DNA from: Stenocarpella maydis | Lineage: Eukaryota > Ascomycota > Sordariomycetes > Diaporthales > Diaporthaceae | Reading direction: 5' to 3' | Assembly: GCA_002270565.1 (NCBI GenBank) | Contig: NQMI01000045.1 | Coordinates: 244,182-308,181 of the forward strand | DNA: 64,000 bases | Notes under the pieces: generated by a model | The model's database searches: none | Told to the model about the DNA's origin: nothing | Seen by the model: only the letters and a program-made list of their open reading frames with translations | Shown: positions 33,911 through 45,900 of the stretch, one piece after another | Layout: every line of letters begins with the position of its first letter | Numbering within the stretch: the first letter of the stretch is position 1 | Program-made: the position numbers and the translations under genes

Positions 33911-35218
33911 CTATTGGTCCGCACTGATGCTTAACGTCAATAATGAATGTCCTGAAAGCAATGGCTGTTTGACACTATCCACTGTCAACCGCGCGTCTGC
34001 CTTCTTGAATAGCGCCAACCAATTCTCCATCGTTCTTTCTCCACCTCCGTAGAGCGTGTACATGAGCATGTCTCGTGTTCTCAGCTCTCTCTCAACGTGG
34101 TTGGGGACCTCGCCTGCGCGATCAGGCAACACGCGCTCGGCGATGAAGAGCTTGGTGCCGTGAGATTCCATTGCCGGAAGCAATTTTCTCAGAATCCTGA
34201 CGCAGTCATCATCCTGCCAGTCAAGCAAGACTCGGCTGAGCATGTACGCCTTTGGTGGCGCCGCTTGGGTTGGTTGAGGATGCAAAAAGTCATGGGCGGT
34301 GAACTGGATCCGGTCTTGTGCCTTGTGCAGCGTAATCAACGCTTGAGCCGGCTCCGCGTTGGTTGGTAGGTTTTGGATGACAAAATTAAGACTTGGGAAC
34401 TTCTTTGCCAGCCTGACCTCGACATGGCCCTTGCCTCCACCCACATCGATAACCGTACCAGCGCCAAGAGACTCCCAATCAAATCCGTCGCTGTATGGGC
34501 TAAACGAAGGCCCCACGTAAGACAACAGGGTGAGCTCCATGCTCTTGCTGAAGAGCTTCATGCCTTGTCCGTCCGGGTAGTCTTCTTCCAGGATCTGCCA
34601 CATGTCCCGGTGGCGGGAATCAGCAAGCTGACAAGGAACAAGGCGGCCAGAATCAATTTTGGATCCCTTGAGGGCCTCGGGGATCCTGTACACCCCTTTC
34701 ATGAACATTGGAGAGAATCTGATCTTGATGTAAGGAGAGAAGTCGATGAGGGCCGATGAGAGATTTGTGTGCGCGATGAAGCCTTCCCTTGGTTCGTAAA
34801 ACATTCCCTGCAAGATCGCAAACTGCAATTGTCGGTATAGGAGAGACTCATTAACTGCAAGCGTGCTTGCCAACTCTTTTGTGCTTATGTCTGCACGTAA
34901 AGGCACCGCCTCAGGCACGCCGAGAGCATCTAGTGTGCGCATCACCTCTAGCTTGGAGACATCGCACCCGGTGAGAGCGAGCATGGCATCTGTCGGTCCG
35001 AATGCAAGGTTCAGCATTGTTTGGCTCGCATCGATGAGTAGCGACCTGGCCTTCAGGACCTCAGGGCTCTGAGCCGCGTCATGCCAGTCCTTGCGGCCCC
35101 CGACTGCGAGTGACGGTTGCTACAGGCCTTGGTCATTGAGGGTTTTCTGAAGCTGGGTTGCAGCTCGCAGGATGGCGTCTGCTTGCTCAACTAGGGAGAC
35201 AGTAGGCATAGAAGCCAT
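33911..35218 (-). pseudogene. Class I SAM-dependent O-methyltransferase with an early in-frame stop
   Basis: The frame from ATG 35218 (MASMPTVSLVEQADAILRAA) to the stop at 33911 has 435 codons, right for fungal O-methyltransferases of the PF00891 type. Visible elements are the N-terminal dimerisation helices, the SAM site VIDVGGGKGHVEVRLAKKFP, the DLPxV-equivalent QNLPT, AYMLSRVLLDWQDDDC with W-D-D, and the C-terminal ERTMENWLALFKKA. Codon 33 is TAG (35122-35120). The frame continues unbroken on both sides and no intron of usable length removes it. Possible meanings are a nonsense mutation (CAG to TAG is a C-to-T change), a base-call error, readthrough, or a shorter 368-residue product from ATG 35017. 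Everything beyond codon 33 is intact, so inactivation would be recent. Such enzymes methylate phenolic hydroxyls in specialised metabolites. Confidence 0.8.
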
Positions 35219-36051
35219 GGTGTTTGAAATTTTGTCGAGAGGCCTGGGGAGAGAAGATCAGATGTGGGTTGCTGCGTATGGAATGCCACGAGGCCCTTCT
35301 TATTCTGTCCCGCTACTAGTAACGGGAATCGGTGTCCTACGCCAGTCGTATCACCGGAGCTGCGCCTTGTTCGCAGGTCGGCGATGGCCCGCACGGGGAG
35401 ACAAGCTACGTATGTAATTGGGTTGCAGCAGCTATCAGTGCCCAGGTAAATTCTGGTGATGATAGTGTACTGCACATGTGATGACTTGACCCGCACTTGT
35501 GCCACATGGATGAGAATCCCCCGTGGTGGCTGCAGATAGGAAGCAGAAAGTGTTGCTTCGGACGTCTGTCGGCTGGGCATTTCTCACCGGTCAAACCAAA
35601 AGCTCCCAGCGCATGGGATACCTTCCTGTAAATGCTAACGCAGTACTATATTGAAGGACGTGACTAAGAAGCCCGCAGCCTGCGGTGTTTCTCAGTGCAT
35701 CTCTTCATTCTGCTTGTATTCGTAAAATCCCTTGCACAATATGGACCTCATATCTGTAATTCCGGTGGTTATTTAACATTGCTCCAGGAGTAATACCTTC
35801 CCTCAGACAGTCGGAGGCTCACCGTCCGACAGACTGACCATTCACTCCACGGTCCTCGTGACCTTCTCCTTTAAGGGCACGTAGCCCTTTGATAGGAGCC
35901 CGTTCTATAATCTTCACGCCGTCTGTCTCGATCGGGAGAGACTTCATCTTGCCCAGGAAGGTCAGATACTTGGCGATTTCGGACGAAGTCCGCTTTAGCA
36001 TCTCCTCGGCGGCCCCGAGATCCGCTCCGGCGGACGGCGGATGCGGCGTCA
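35219..36051. other. Promoter side of O-methyltransferase; no further gene
   Basis: This interval may contain the O-methyltransferase promoter. An open minus-strand frame at 35819-36052 has plausible composition but no recognisable motif. It could be a downstream remnant of the SDR pseudogene. Confidence 0.45.
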
Positions 36052-36531
36052 TCAGTTGTCTGGCCGCTTGGCCGATATGGGATAATATGTATCCCCAGGC
36101 AGGAACGGCACAAGAGCAGTGTCAGATTCGGAATGGCCCAAGTGCATGTGCTCTGGCTTGAACAGCGAGGCGACAGAGCCGGTGATCACCAACCTCTTCA
36201 CAAGTAGCTCACTCTCGGCGGCGTTCAAGATGGCTTTCGTGCCATCTAGAGCCGACGTGCGCATGCTCATGGGGCGAGGCGACGTGGATGATGTAGGTGC
36301 AGCCTTTTGACAACCTTTAGGAAAGCGTCCAGAATTTCCAATCAGGTATAATACTCCATTGGGTATTGTCGAAGAAGGGCTTAATGGAGGAGGGATCAGC
36401 CGATATCTTGATGGCGTCTTGCCTGCGGACAACGGCGTGAACATTATTATGTACCCTGCCTCACAGAGGGCTGTGGACGAATACGGCACTTCGACTAACC
36501 CATTGCCACCTGTTAAGAGAACACATTTAGG
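36052..36531 (-). pseudogene. Frameshifted SDR / NAD(P)-dependent epimerase-reductase remnant
   Basis: Pieces of an extended short-chain reductase (dihydroflavonol/cinnamoyl-CoA reductase type) appear in order but in different frames. They are the nucleotide-binding start CVLLTGGNGLVE, then VRRQDAIKISADPSSIKPFF, then KGCTYIIHVASP, then ALDGTKAILNAAE and VKRLVITGSVASLF, then a YPIS-AK remnant of the YxxxK site. At least three frame changes are needed and the C-terminal substrate domain is not found. This is clear gene decay rather than splicing. Confidence 0.7.
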
Positions 36532-36966
36532 TTGAGACGTATTGGGCGCTCTCTCTCCATCTCGCTCTCTTCTTTTAAAAAAATATTCTATTGCCTGCTT
36601 AGTAGGGCTACTTAGTCGGCAGCTTCGCAATAATAATTGCCATAGCACTCGGTATTAAAAGCCGCGTGGTCACAACAAAGTGGCTGTGGCAATCGACGCG
36701 AGGCTTGACAATATACGAAGCTACTGCAAGGCTGTTCAAATTTCATGCCTCAATTTGCTCGAGAAACCATTCACGGCCTCTGCTCGTCATATGGGAAAAC
36801 AATCTGATATTGCGGCTGACGTGTCCGCTGGGAAAGCTAGGAGCCTGATTACAAATTCAGCGATCTAAAAAAACATGCGGGCGGATGATGCGGCGGGCGG
36901 CGGGTCGACCAGCCGGCAGAAGACATCAGTTGTCACGATGTTGGAAGCTTAGGTGGGTATGTAGAC
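36532..36966. other. Intergenic
   Basis: No gene is seen. This marks the transition from the decayed accessory region to the conserved gene block. Confidence 0.5.
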
Positions 36967-37255
36967 TCACTTCTTGCCGGCGTCTGTTGCACAGCAGCAG
37001 AAGAGGAGGGCGAGGGGCCAGCAGACGATGGCTAGGAGGACAGCCATGACAAACCCGATAGTGGGTCCTGCAGTAGAGAAACGGAGAGGACGTCAGAATC
37101 ACATTGCATCCCGAAGTCCGAAGTTGACTGCTTGACACCCCCGGGTGAGTAGACGAGATGCAGGTCCGGCACTCACCGATGAATTTGAAGTGGCACGCGT
37201 TGTTCACGCCTGGGCCGCACTGAATGCAGACCACCGGCAGGGGCAAGCAGTCCAT
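36967..37255 (-). CDS. Small Cys-rich membrane protein, 59 residues
   Basis: Two short exons, 37255-37177 and 37067-36967, are joined in phase across a 109-nt intron (GTGAGT...CTGCAG). The N-terminus reads MDCLPLPVVCIQCGPG with a CxxC pair. A hydrophobic segment (PTIGFVMAVLLAIVCWPLAL) runs into LFCCCATDAGKK and a stop. The arrangement of cysteines around one membrane segment recalls LITAF/BRI3-type small membrane proteins, but no diagnostic C-terminal CxxC remains, so this is only a suggestion. The last codons overlap a perfect GTGAGT donor (AA|GTGAGT), so an additional 3' exon is possible. An upstream in-frame ATG at 37333 would add 26 residues. Confidence 0.55.
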
Positions 37256-37851
37256 TGCTCTCGTTATTGATGCCTCAGTACCGTGACACGGTATGGTTGT
37301 ATTGAAAGGTGAGGAAGCTTCGCGAGAAGACATCTGATATGAAAGGAAGGCCGAGACATCGACCGTCTTTGAGTGACGTCAACCGTGTTTTGCGCACAGC
37401 CACCGGATCAGGCCAAGGGGAAACCCACCAACCCACCAACCCAACCCTCCCGCTTCTTAGCATCCTTCAATGTTGCAAGGGCTGGACATGGTCGATGGAG
37501 GATATACCACCTCTGGAAGGGCCAATCTGATAAAGGTCACACCAGTGCCGCTCTGAGACTCAAAATACACCGTGAGAAAGCATCACGATGCATGGAACGC
37601 GTGTTGTCTTGGCAGTAACGCCAACAATCAAGTATGTATTCGACGTGGGCCTTCCATACCAGACACGGTATGGACCGTTTGGATGGTATCATCTGCCCCC
37701 AAAACCCGCACCGTAAGCTGTATCTTCATCGCAGCAAATTCAGTTAATCCAACCCAGGTCGGCGTAAACAGCCGAAGAGTCCCTCTACACCACCGCCCCA
37801 AGGCGACTCCAAAATGCACATACATACCACACCTCCTGGCCGGACGACTCC
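37256..37851. other. Intergenic between two minus-strand genes
   Basis: Promoter of the small membrane protein gene and 3' end of the next gene. No other coding signal is seen. Confidence 0.5.
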
Positions 37852-39512
37852 CTACTTGCTGTGACTACTGCTGGTCCTCTTCTTCTGCAGCTTCCTCCTC
37901 CCGCTCCGCTGGGACTCGAACGACGACCGGGCGCTGGCAGCTGGGCTGGCGGGCTCCTGTGGCACATGTTGCTCGGGCAGCCCAAAAGTACCGGCCGGGA
38001 GGATCTCGAAGTTCGAGTTCGCCTTCCTCGTGCTTGTGTTGATGTACCTGGCCGCGTCCATGTTAGCCTCCTGCTCGCTAAGAGTTGCAAGGGGGCTCAT
38101 GTCACCACTCACGAATCACTAGGCCCGAAGGTAGGGCTCGGCTGCGCTCCAGGAGAAGAGTGCTGCTGGTCTGAGGCGGTCGACTGCGGGCGCGGCTGAA
38201 TGTAGGCGGCGCTCCGGCTGCTATTCGGAGGGTACCGCAGCGCCGTGGCGGGCGCCGGCTGCGACGCGGCGTCGTGCTGCTGGTCGTGGATGGTGCTCCG
38301 GTCCGCCGACGATGACTGCCGCGAGCGCGCCGCCGCACCCCGGCTCTGCGACGAGGACAGCCTCGAGCGCCTGCGGCCGAACGTCAGCCCGTCCCCGGGG
38401 GCTGTCTCGGGGCCCGTGTCGCTGCCGGAGAAGGCCGGGTGGTGCTCGAGAGGGGGCGGCCTGGGGTGGTGTGCGAACTCCTTGAGCTCCTCGATGCCTG
38501 TCACGAAGGACTCCCCGGAGGAGGTGCTTGATGCCCGTGGTGGCCGGTGCCGTCGACCGTGGCCTTGAGGCGCGGTGGTCGGCCGGCGTGTTTGCGGCGT
38601 GCTGCTGACCCCAATCGGGCCGGGTGTTGCTGCTCCCGCTGGATTGCAATCTGAGTTTCTCCGAAGACTGGATCGTCGCTGTGGAATCGGTCGGTGGCTG
38701 GGCGTACCCGGTGGAGGAGCAGCTGCCGCTGTGCCTAGGGGGTAGAACCGCTGAGGCTTCCTGGCCTGGGCATTGAGCCGGAATTCTATGGCTTCCTGTC
38801 CGCCGATCTGACTCTTTGATTGCCCGTTCCATGACTCGGACGAGGTCATCTTCTTCAGGGATCTCTGTATTCGACCTAGAGGTCCTGAAAGTCCAGACTG
38901 GCTAGGCCGGGACTCCTGTGTGGGACTCCTGACCTCGCCGTGGTCGACATGCTCGGCTGGGTGCCGGCGCTGTGCGCCGGAGCCATTTGACTGGAGCTCC
39001 CCGTCCGAGAGTATTAGGTCCTCGAGTTTCTTTCCGGTCTGTGCTGAGGGCTTTATGATCTCACTCCTGGTAATCCTTCCAGCCCGCACAGATCCCCTAC
39101 CAGGTCTCCTGCCGGAACTCGCATCATCAAAATGCAGGATCGGAGTTCTGATCTTCCTCTTCCAGCTCCACTTCCTATCTGGAGGACGGGATGCCAGGGA
39201 CGCCATCCTCGCGATCCAGACCCCGTCGACCTCCACACCAGATTCGAGGGCCTTGACGCCAAACGGGATTTCACTCCCCAGCCTGGACCTGCGGTTGGCC
39301 GTGAGCCCAGACCTGCGACCCTGTGCGGCGCGGGCCTGCTTCTCGGCGTCAAGCTCCTCAATCTTCTTCATGTGGCGGTTCGTCCACCACAGCTTCATCA
39401 GGCCGATCAGGAATACGAGGGCGATGCCCATGGCCAGGACGAAGGTCATCTGCTGCCATAGCTCCCAGGAGACGAAGAACGTCCCGTTTGCCATGGTGTG
39501 ATATTGGGGCAA
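37852..39512 (-). CDS. Membrane-anchored, basic, Ser/Arg/Pro-rich protein
   Basis: Two exons, 39512-38113 and 38047-37852 (65-nt intron, in phase), give 531 residues. ATG 39494 (MANGTFFVSW) is an equally good start. One N-terminal transmembrane helix (QMTFVLAMGIALVFLIGLMKLWW) is followed by a basic coiled segment NRHMKKIEELDAEKQARAAQ. A long disordered tail rich in RRSR, SSSQS, PPP and Gln follows, and the C-terminus is basic (GRRKLQKKRTSSSHSK). This architecture is common in a fungal family of unknown function. The single segment near the N-terminus and the basic flank predict a cytosolic tail. No enzyme motif is present. Confidence 0.75.
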
Positions 39513-40758
39513 TTCAGCCGGGACGACGGAGGCGACAGCTCAGAATCTGCGAGGGCCGTGGAAGCAACTGACAAGCATGTGTGTAGTCGTGTGCTACCAC
39601 GCCTTGGACGGATATTGATGGCGGGAAAACGAGACCTTTTCTGTCCGTCCACAAGAGCTCATGGGCTAATAGTTCCTGGTATGACCCGTCCTGGGATTGC
39701 AATAAGACAGTTGGACTATGCAAGCTGTTGTGGCGCCGGTGACTGCAGATACGACGGGCGAATAAGAGGGGGAGGGGCCCGACCTGGCCAGCACAAGCTG
39801 AGCTGTTGGACACAGGAAAAAGAAGCAGAACAGATGTATCCCAGATTCAGGGTGGTCGGAGCAAACGGCAGACTCGAAAAGAAGACAGCTGCAGAACAGA
39901 AGCAGAACCAGCCCTGACCTGGCCTGTGAGACAATGACGCGGATAGGCACATGGACAGCGGGACCCCAAAGAGAGGAGAGGTGTTCACAGGTAGGGCAGG
40001 GCGCCCATCGTTCCCAGCCGAGCGTAGTTGGCGCTGAGCGATGGACGACCCTGTTTGTGCCCTTGACTGCTGGTGGAAGATTCACTTTTTGGAGTCCGTC
40101 GTAGTGGAGTTGCATTCTTGATTGCATCGTCTGACCTGGGGTCGCTCGGTCACCTGCGAGACGGGCGGCCGCCGGCCAATCAAGGCGAGACTGGCTGGAG
40201 AAAGAAGCAAGTGGCGATGTGATGACAGCTCGGTTCTCGGAAGTGCTTTTTGCAAATGCAATCCTGTCCCTCGCATCTCCTGGGTGTGCAGGGTGGCTAG
40301 GTGGATGAATGCTCTTTCTCTCTCTCGCAGCTTTTCATCTTCGAGTATTGTACGCTCGTGTGTCGGACGAATCAAGTTCGCTGCACGCATCCACAGAACA
40401 CACCGTGGGTTCTATCCCCCCCCCCCGCGCACCTACAGCAACGACAAACCATGCGTTTCCAACCTCTCCTGGCGGACATTTTCCCAGCAATTCCAGCAAC
40501 TCCAAATGATCCGTGTACCATGATCTAATATATGCAATACAGCTGGGCCCATATGCCTACGAGCTCCGGGTATCTTCTCTAATCGCTCAAGACTAGAGCG
40601 TTCTTTTTATGGCGACGATCATCAAACAGCAGCCATGCAGGCACTCCGCTACACCTGCGGGCGTCACCATGTTATTGGCTCATGCACACTTGCCAACAGT
40701 TTAGGCGCTGCTTCAGGTCTGCCGACGGGGAGTGCGCCCATGCAGTCCTTGTTACGCG
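39513..40758. other. Intergenic
   Basis: Promoter region of the membrane protein gene and 3' flank of MTD1. It includes a C10 tract near 40418. No gene is recognised. Confidence 0.5.
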
Positions 40759-41923
40759 CTAACCATCGACGAATGCCTCGTTCCGGGCCTGCTGGTGGTT
40801 CTTGTCGGGTTGGTTCGCAATCAGGCGCTGGAGCAATTGGAAGTCAGCCGGCAGTTGCATGCACGAGTCCCGTCCCTCCGCAGAGACGTGGAGGAATCAG
40901 TCATTTACATACCACCAAGTTCCGCAACAGACATGCGATGGTCACCTTGCCCACGGAGGGAACATAGATGGAAGCCTTCTCTTTGACAGCTGGGCCGTCG
41001 AAGTTGCGGAAGGACGAAAAGTTGATACACACGGCACCGTCCCGGATCAGGTCGATGGGCACCTTGTAGCTCTCAATGGGCACTCCCCCAATGACGACAT
41101 CGCTGATGGGGAGGACGTTCTTCAGATCCCAGCCCTCCTTGTCCTCGACCTGGTGGCGGTGGCTCTTGATCCCCTGGCCACGAGTGAAGAGCTGCACGCC
41201 GGTGATATCGACCGAGTAGACCTGGGCGCCGTCATTTGCCAGCAGCGCAGCGAGTGGCCGGCCATTGACCTCGGAGCGGTTGATGACGGTGATGGTCTTG
41301 CCATACAGCCTGTTGCCCTCGGCCAGGATTGGGTTGTAGATGTGGAGGTGCTCCAGGATCTTGAGGACGGCGAGCGGCGTGCAGGGCAGAATGGACTTCT
41401 TCAGGTTCGTCGGGGGGTCCAGGTAGCGCACGTTGTGGTACATGTTACTCAGGTGCTTGAAGCAGAGGCCCTCCACATCCTTCTCGAGTGCGACGGACTC
41501 CTTGATATAATTGTCCTTGGCAACGTTGTCCGACCATATTGGGTAGTAGACCAGGATTCCGTTGACACTGCCGTCCTCATTGGCAGTACGGACCTCCTGC
41601 TCCAGGGCTTCTTTGTCGACGCGTCGCAGATCAAATGTGAAACCGCTGTTGGTAATCGAGTCAGCAGCTGTGAAGCCCCTGATTGACAGCCAGCTGGCCT
41701 CCCAGGGGAGGGACGGGGTCAAGGGCAGCACTCACTTTTCCTCACATGTCTTTTGTGAGTATTCTGCATACTTGACTGCCGCCTCGTCATCGTTGGCAAG
41801 GAATGCCACCAGCCGAGGCCTGCCATTTCCAATAGATGCGAGGGTCTCGTGAACCTCGCTGAGGAGCTTCTTTGCTATTGTGTCTGCAAGAATGACCTTG
41901 CATGTCTTTGGAGGGGCCGCCAT
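40759..41923 (-). CDS. MTD1: NAD+-dependent 5,10-methylenetetrahydrofolate dehydrogenase
   Basis: Cytosolic one-carbon enzyme that oxidises 5,10-methylene-THF to 5,10-methenyl-THF with NAD+, supplying purine synthesis. Three exons, 41923-41736, 41645-40913 and 40827-40759, sum to 990 nt, or 329 residues, close to yeast Mtd1. Family motifs are CKVILADTIAKKLL, GILVYYPIW, ILPCTPLAVLKILEHL (P-x-T-P), the Rossmann segment GKTITVINRSEVNGRPLAAL and VGKVTIACLLRNLV at the end of the core. The third exon encodes a C-terminal RLIANQPDKN helix. The monofunctional length, without a C-terminal synthetase domain, identifies MTD1 rather than the trifunctional C1-THF synthase. The ATG at 41989 upstream is less likely. 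Confidence 0.93.
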
Positions 41924-42920
41924 GTCCTGGGGGCAGGAGTGGGTCAGTAGCCGGGAGCAACAGAGGGTGGTAGTGGTTGTCGATGCCATCGCGAAGGGTT
42001 TTGAGATGGGATTCCCGCAGGCATGGTTGCGCTGGGGAGGTGTGATTCATATATACAGATTGATAATACGGTATGACACAGGCCATGCTCATTGCTGGGA
42101 ACAGGGCAATACACTCCACCAGAGTCGAATCTGATACGGATGAAGTGGATTCACTTACACAACCCGGAGCGGAGCGGGACACGGTGGTATTATTGTATGC
42201 ACTCGATCCGAGAGAAGTAGTTGCTGCAGCAGTAGTAGCAACAGCAGCAGCAGCAGCAGCACAGATGCTTTTTGGACCTGGACCTGGTTGATGGCCCCAG
42301 TCGTAAAACGACAAATGGATTGTCTGGTCGTCTAATAGCTCGGGGGACGGCGCATGAATAGTCTGCCTGGTGCAGAACAATCGAAGGCGACGAGGAAGCA
42401 GATGCGTGCGTGCGTGCCTTGGGCCTAATGCTGGCGTCAAAAAATTCCATCAAGGCCGCCAAATTCTTCGCAGGCTGCCCTGGCTCTGCACTGACGGGAA
42501 AGGGACCCTAGCACTCCGTAGAGGGGTTGGCACTCCTTATCGATTCTGCAATGTTCCGATAACAGGAGGTCGTAGCAGAAATTGCAGGCCCTGAGCACTG
42601 CCCCTCTTACTTGAATGAGCATAGAAGCTGCCCAGTACCACAGACGACAGGGGTCACAACGGGTAGGGTACCTCACCGCCTGCGATATTGGGCTTCCCGC
42701 CCCTCCCATCCCACTTCCCCAGCCCGGCAGTATTTTACCCGCATCGGCCGAACCAGCTTGATGGATGCAAACCGGCGACCGATTCCACGACCGTTCGCCC
42801 AGGCTGTTGGTATCTCTGATGCCCAAAAAAAAAACAGTTTCTGTACTGCGCACGGCTACCTAAGGAGTCCTTCCTAAGCTGCAGTTCAGGCAGGGCGTGC
42901 GAGACTAAACGAGACCCACC
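41924..42920. other. Divergent intergenic region MTD1 / MMS19
   Basis: Shared promoter space for MTD1 (minus) and MMS19 (plus). It includes a CAG/CAA triplet repeat at 42224-42262 and an A10 tract near 42826. No gene is recognised. Confidence 0.6.
42224..42262. repeat. CAG/CAA trinucleotide repeat
   Basis: Imperfect (GCA/GTA)n running into eight pure CAG units, in noncoding DNA between two divergent genes. It is likely length-polymorphic. Confidence 0.75.
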
Positions 42921-45900
42921 ATGTCGACCTACCTGGAGGAGCTCGCTGTTCGCTTCGTCGAGCGCGACGGCCTCTCGCTGGAGGACCAGCAGAAGATCGC
43001 TGCCGACGCGGCTGACTGTGAGTCGCAAGCATACCGATGAGCATCAGTCACCACTATCGACTGCCTTGGAGTGAGAAGCGAGACCTGACCATTACAACAG
43101 ATGTTCTGGACCCCGCAAAGCATGGCTACCCTCGGGACCAGACGGTGCTCACCTTGGTCAAGTCAATACATCGCTGGATTGCCCCCGGAGATGTCGAGCA
43201 AGGCTCGGAATTCGTCGAGAGGAACAGGGAGAAGAATGCCACAAGCACGTTGGGCCCTCTGGTTTAATCCAGGTCTCTTTTGCGTCATGTATACTGACGT
43301 AGTCGCAGGTCTGAAATATTTGGCCATGACCTTGACTGCTCTATCCAAGGACTTTTTGCAGTCAACTCAGAGTAATTACATGATTGCATAGACCAGTATC
43401 GCGGATATATGGTGCTAATCATTCTGTTCCAGTCAAAATGCTTTCGGCTTTCTTCAGCTCCATATTCCAGCAGCAGGATCCGGCGGGCCTCGCAGCAGCA
43501 ACAGACGCATTGCTTGTTCTAACCACAATGAGCAGCTTCCCGTCCTCGTCTGCCGACGAGGTTCTCGCAAACATTGGGAAGTTGGACCCCGACAACTACA
43601 CAAAGCAGCTTGCAAAGACTCGACTGCAAATTCTGCAGGTCATCCGGACCCTGGTGCTCAACGACAGGAGCGCACGAGTTTTACAGAAACGCTACGAAGG
43701 TGGCACATTCTTGTTGCCTATTTTGTCCCTGGCCAAACGAGAGAGGGATCCGGTCAATCTGCTCGAGTGGTTTCAGACGTTGGAGAGGGTGTTGAAAAAT
43801 ACCACCATTTCTCCAGAGGTCTCGCTCGCCACCTTCGAATCATTCTCACCGTTTTTCCCAATATCCATCCGCAAGTCTACTGTTGGCGGACCAGAGGTCA
43901 CAGAGGACGAACTGAAAGAGGTTCTGAGGGCTTGCTTTGCGGCCAATGGGCGTTTGGCAGAGCATACATTTTCTTTCTTGCTGGAGAAGCTTGATGATGG
44001 CGGAAGCCTTACTGCCTCAGCCAAGGTGAGTTTCTCGATCTTCGTAGTCCTCTGTTATATTTCGTCTTTGGCTTCACAAATGTACCGAGTTGTGAGTTCC
44101 CGACCTAACGGAAGTAGCTTGATATCCTTCGGACGATAAAGGCTTGTGTGGTTGACTACGAGCCCATTGACACAAGCCTCGTGCCTTACATTACGAAGAT
44201 CTGGTCTTCTCTCAAGTATGAGGTCCGGAACGGAGAAGTACCGGAGGCCATCCAGGAGACTCTCTCGATTTTCGAGTGCCTGACGAGCCGACTTTCCAAG
44301 TCCAGTGATGCTGAGTCAGCCCTGAACGACTTCCTGTCGCAGACCTGGAGTGATACTGCTGAGGATCTGGAGAATCCGACGTACACCGAGCAAGCTGGTT
44401 CAATCCTGATCAGTATCGCGGGTGGAAGCGTCTTCGCCTTTTGCCGCACGAACCCACGCCTGCTTGTGGCTGCGAGGCAGAATATCGGCCAGCCCAAGTC
44501 AGCAGCTCATACGAAGAACCTCCTTGTCCTGCTCAACAACCTGGTCCGGACCCACCGGCGCCTGGCAGCCAAGGTGAATGAGTGGTCCGAGCATGACAGA
44601 CGGTCGTTTACTGCCGATGGCTTCCAGATACCGGTGGCCGTCATCGACGACATTTACTTCAAACTCTTCCGGGAGAACACGGTCGACAATCCCAGCAAAG
44701 ATCAAGCCGAAATTGCCAAGGAGGCAATCAATGGCCTGTCTCTGGTAGTTGATGCGCAACGACTCAGAGCTGACTTCACGACGGCAGCAGCTTATGAACC
44801 TGACACATTGAAAGAGATTTGCACAGCTCTAGCTTTCAGGGCCACGAACTCATTCAATGTCTCGCACACAGCCTCGGCCGAGCTCTCTAACATCGATGCT
44901 TCTGCTGTTGCGGCGCTGAAGACAGTGGTCAAGGTATTCCCAGAAGGGTATGCCCAGATCCTGTCCAACCTGGTTGGCGAGGTTGAGAAGAGAACTTGGC
45001 AAGGGACCGTAACAGAGCGCACATTCGATGATCTGCACAGCGTCTGCCAGCGCGTAGCTTACATTGGCTGCGCTGATATACCGAAATCCGAGACGCCCAT
45101 CGTCAACTTCGCGTCGTTTGCGGGCACGATGATTAACATTTTGAGTGTCCTGTTCAACGCGGAAGCGGACATAAAATTCTGCGCGATCGTCGCTGACGCC
45201 CTCGCCACGGGAATGGCGTACTTTGTAAAAGCGGCTGATGACAACGGCCTCAAACAGACCGATTCTGTCACGGATGGTTGGAAGGTCGAGGACCTCGAGC
45301 AGATGCTGTACGCTGAGGTGCCAGACTTCCCGAAATTGCGTTACAAACAAGTCAACTTCTACGACCCCATTATGCCGACAAAGAGCATCAAGGCTGCAAA
45401 ACATTCCGTCTTCACAAGCTTTCAACTCGTTGGAGTGTATGTCGTGTCTGAGCTGTATCAACATGCTACAGCTGTGTCGATGTCCACAGACAGCGGCGTA
45501 CCATTGCTACGCCTTAGTGACGCACTCCGTTCCGCCGATCACATTGAGGGAGAGAGCCAGCACGTAAGTGGAAACCTTGCAGCGTATCTTAGGGAGTTGG
45601 CACGGGCAGCTTCCCTTGTTCTCCGAGACCTCAGAGCCGATGCGCAGTTATCCTTGGACCTGGACAATAGAGTTGCCGGTTGCTTCCATGATGGACTGCG
45701 CTGGGCGAGCGTGACGAATCCCTTGGTGGAATTCCGCGATTCGGAGCTGTATGCACTATCTGCTGGTATCGCCCAGGCGATGCACTATGAGACTGTGGCG
45801 ACTCTGGTAAGTAAAACTGATGATCCTCACCATCTCTCGGCCATGACATGCGGTTTCCTAACATGCCCTTCCTCTCAGACCGACTACAATTTCCGAAATC

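Noticed and set aside
40802..41686. 294-codon plus-strand frame over MTD1
   Set aside because: Shadow of the MTD1 coding strand, which carries all family motifs.
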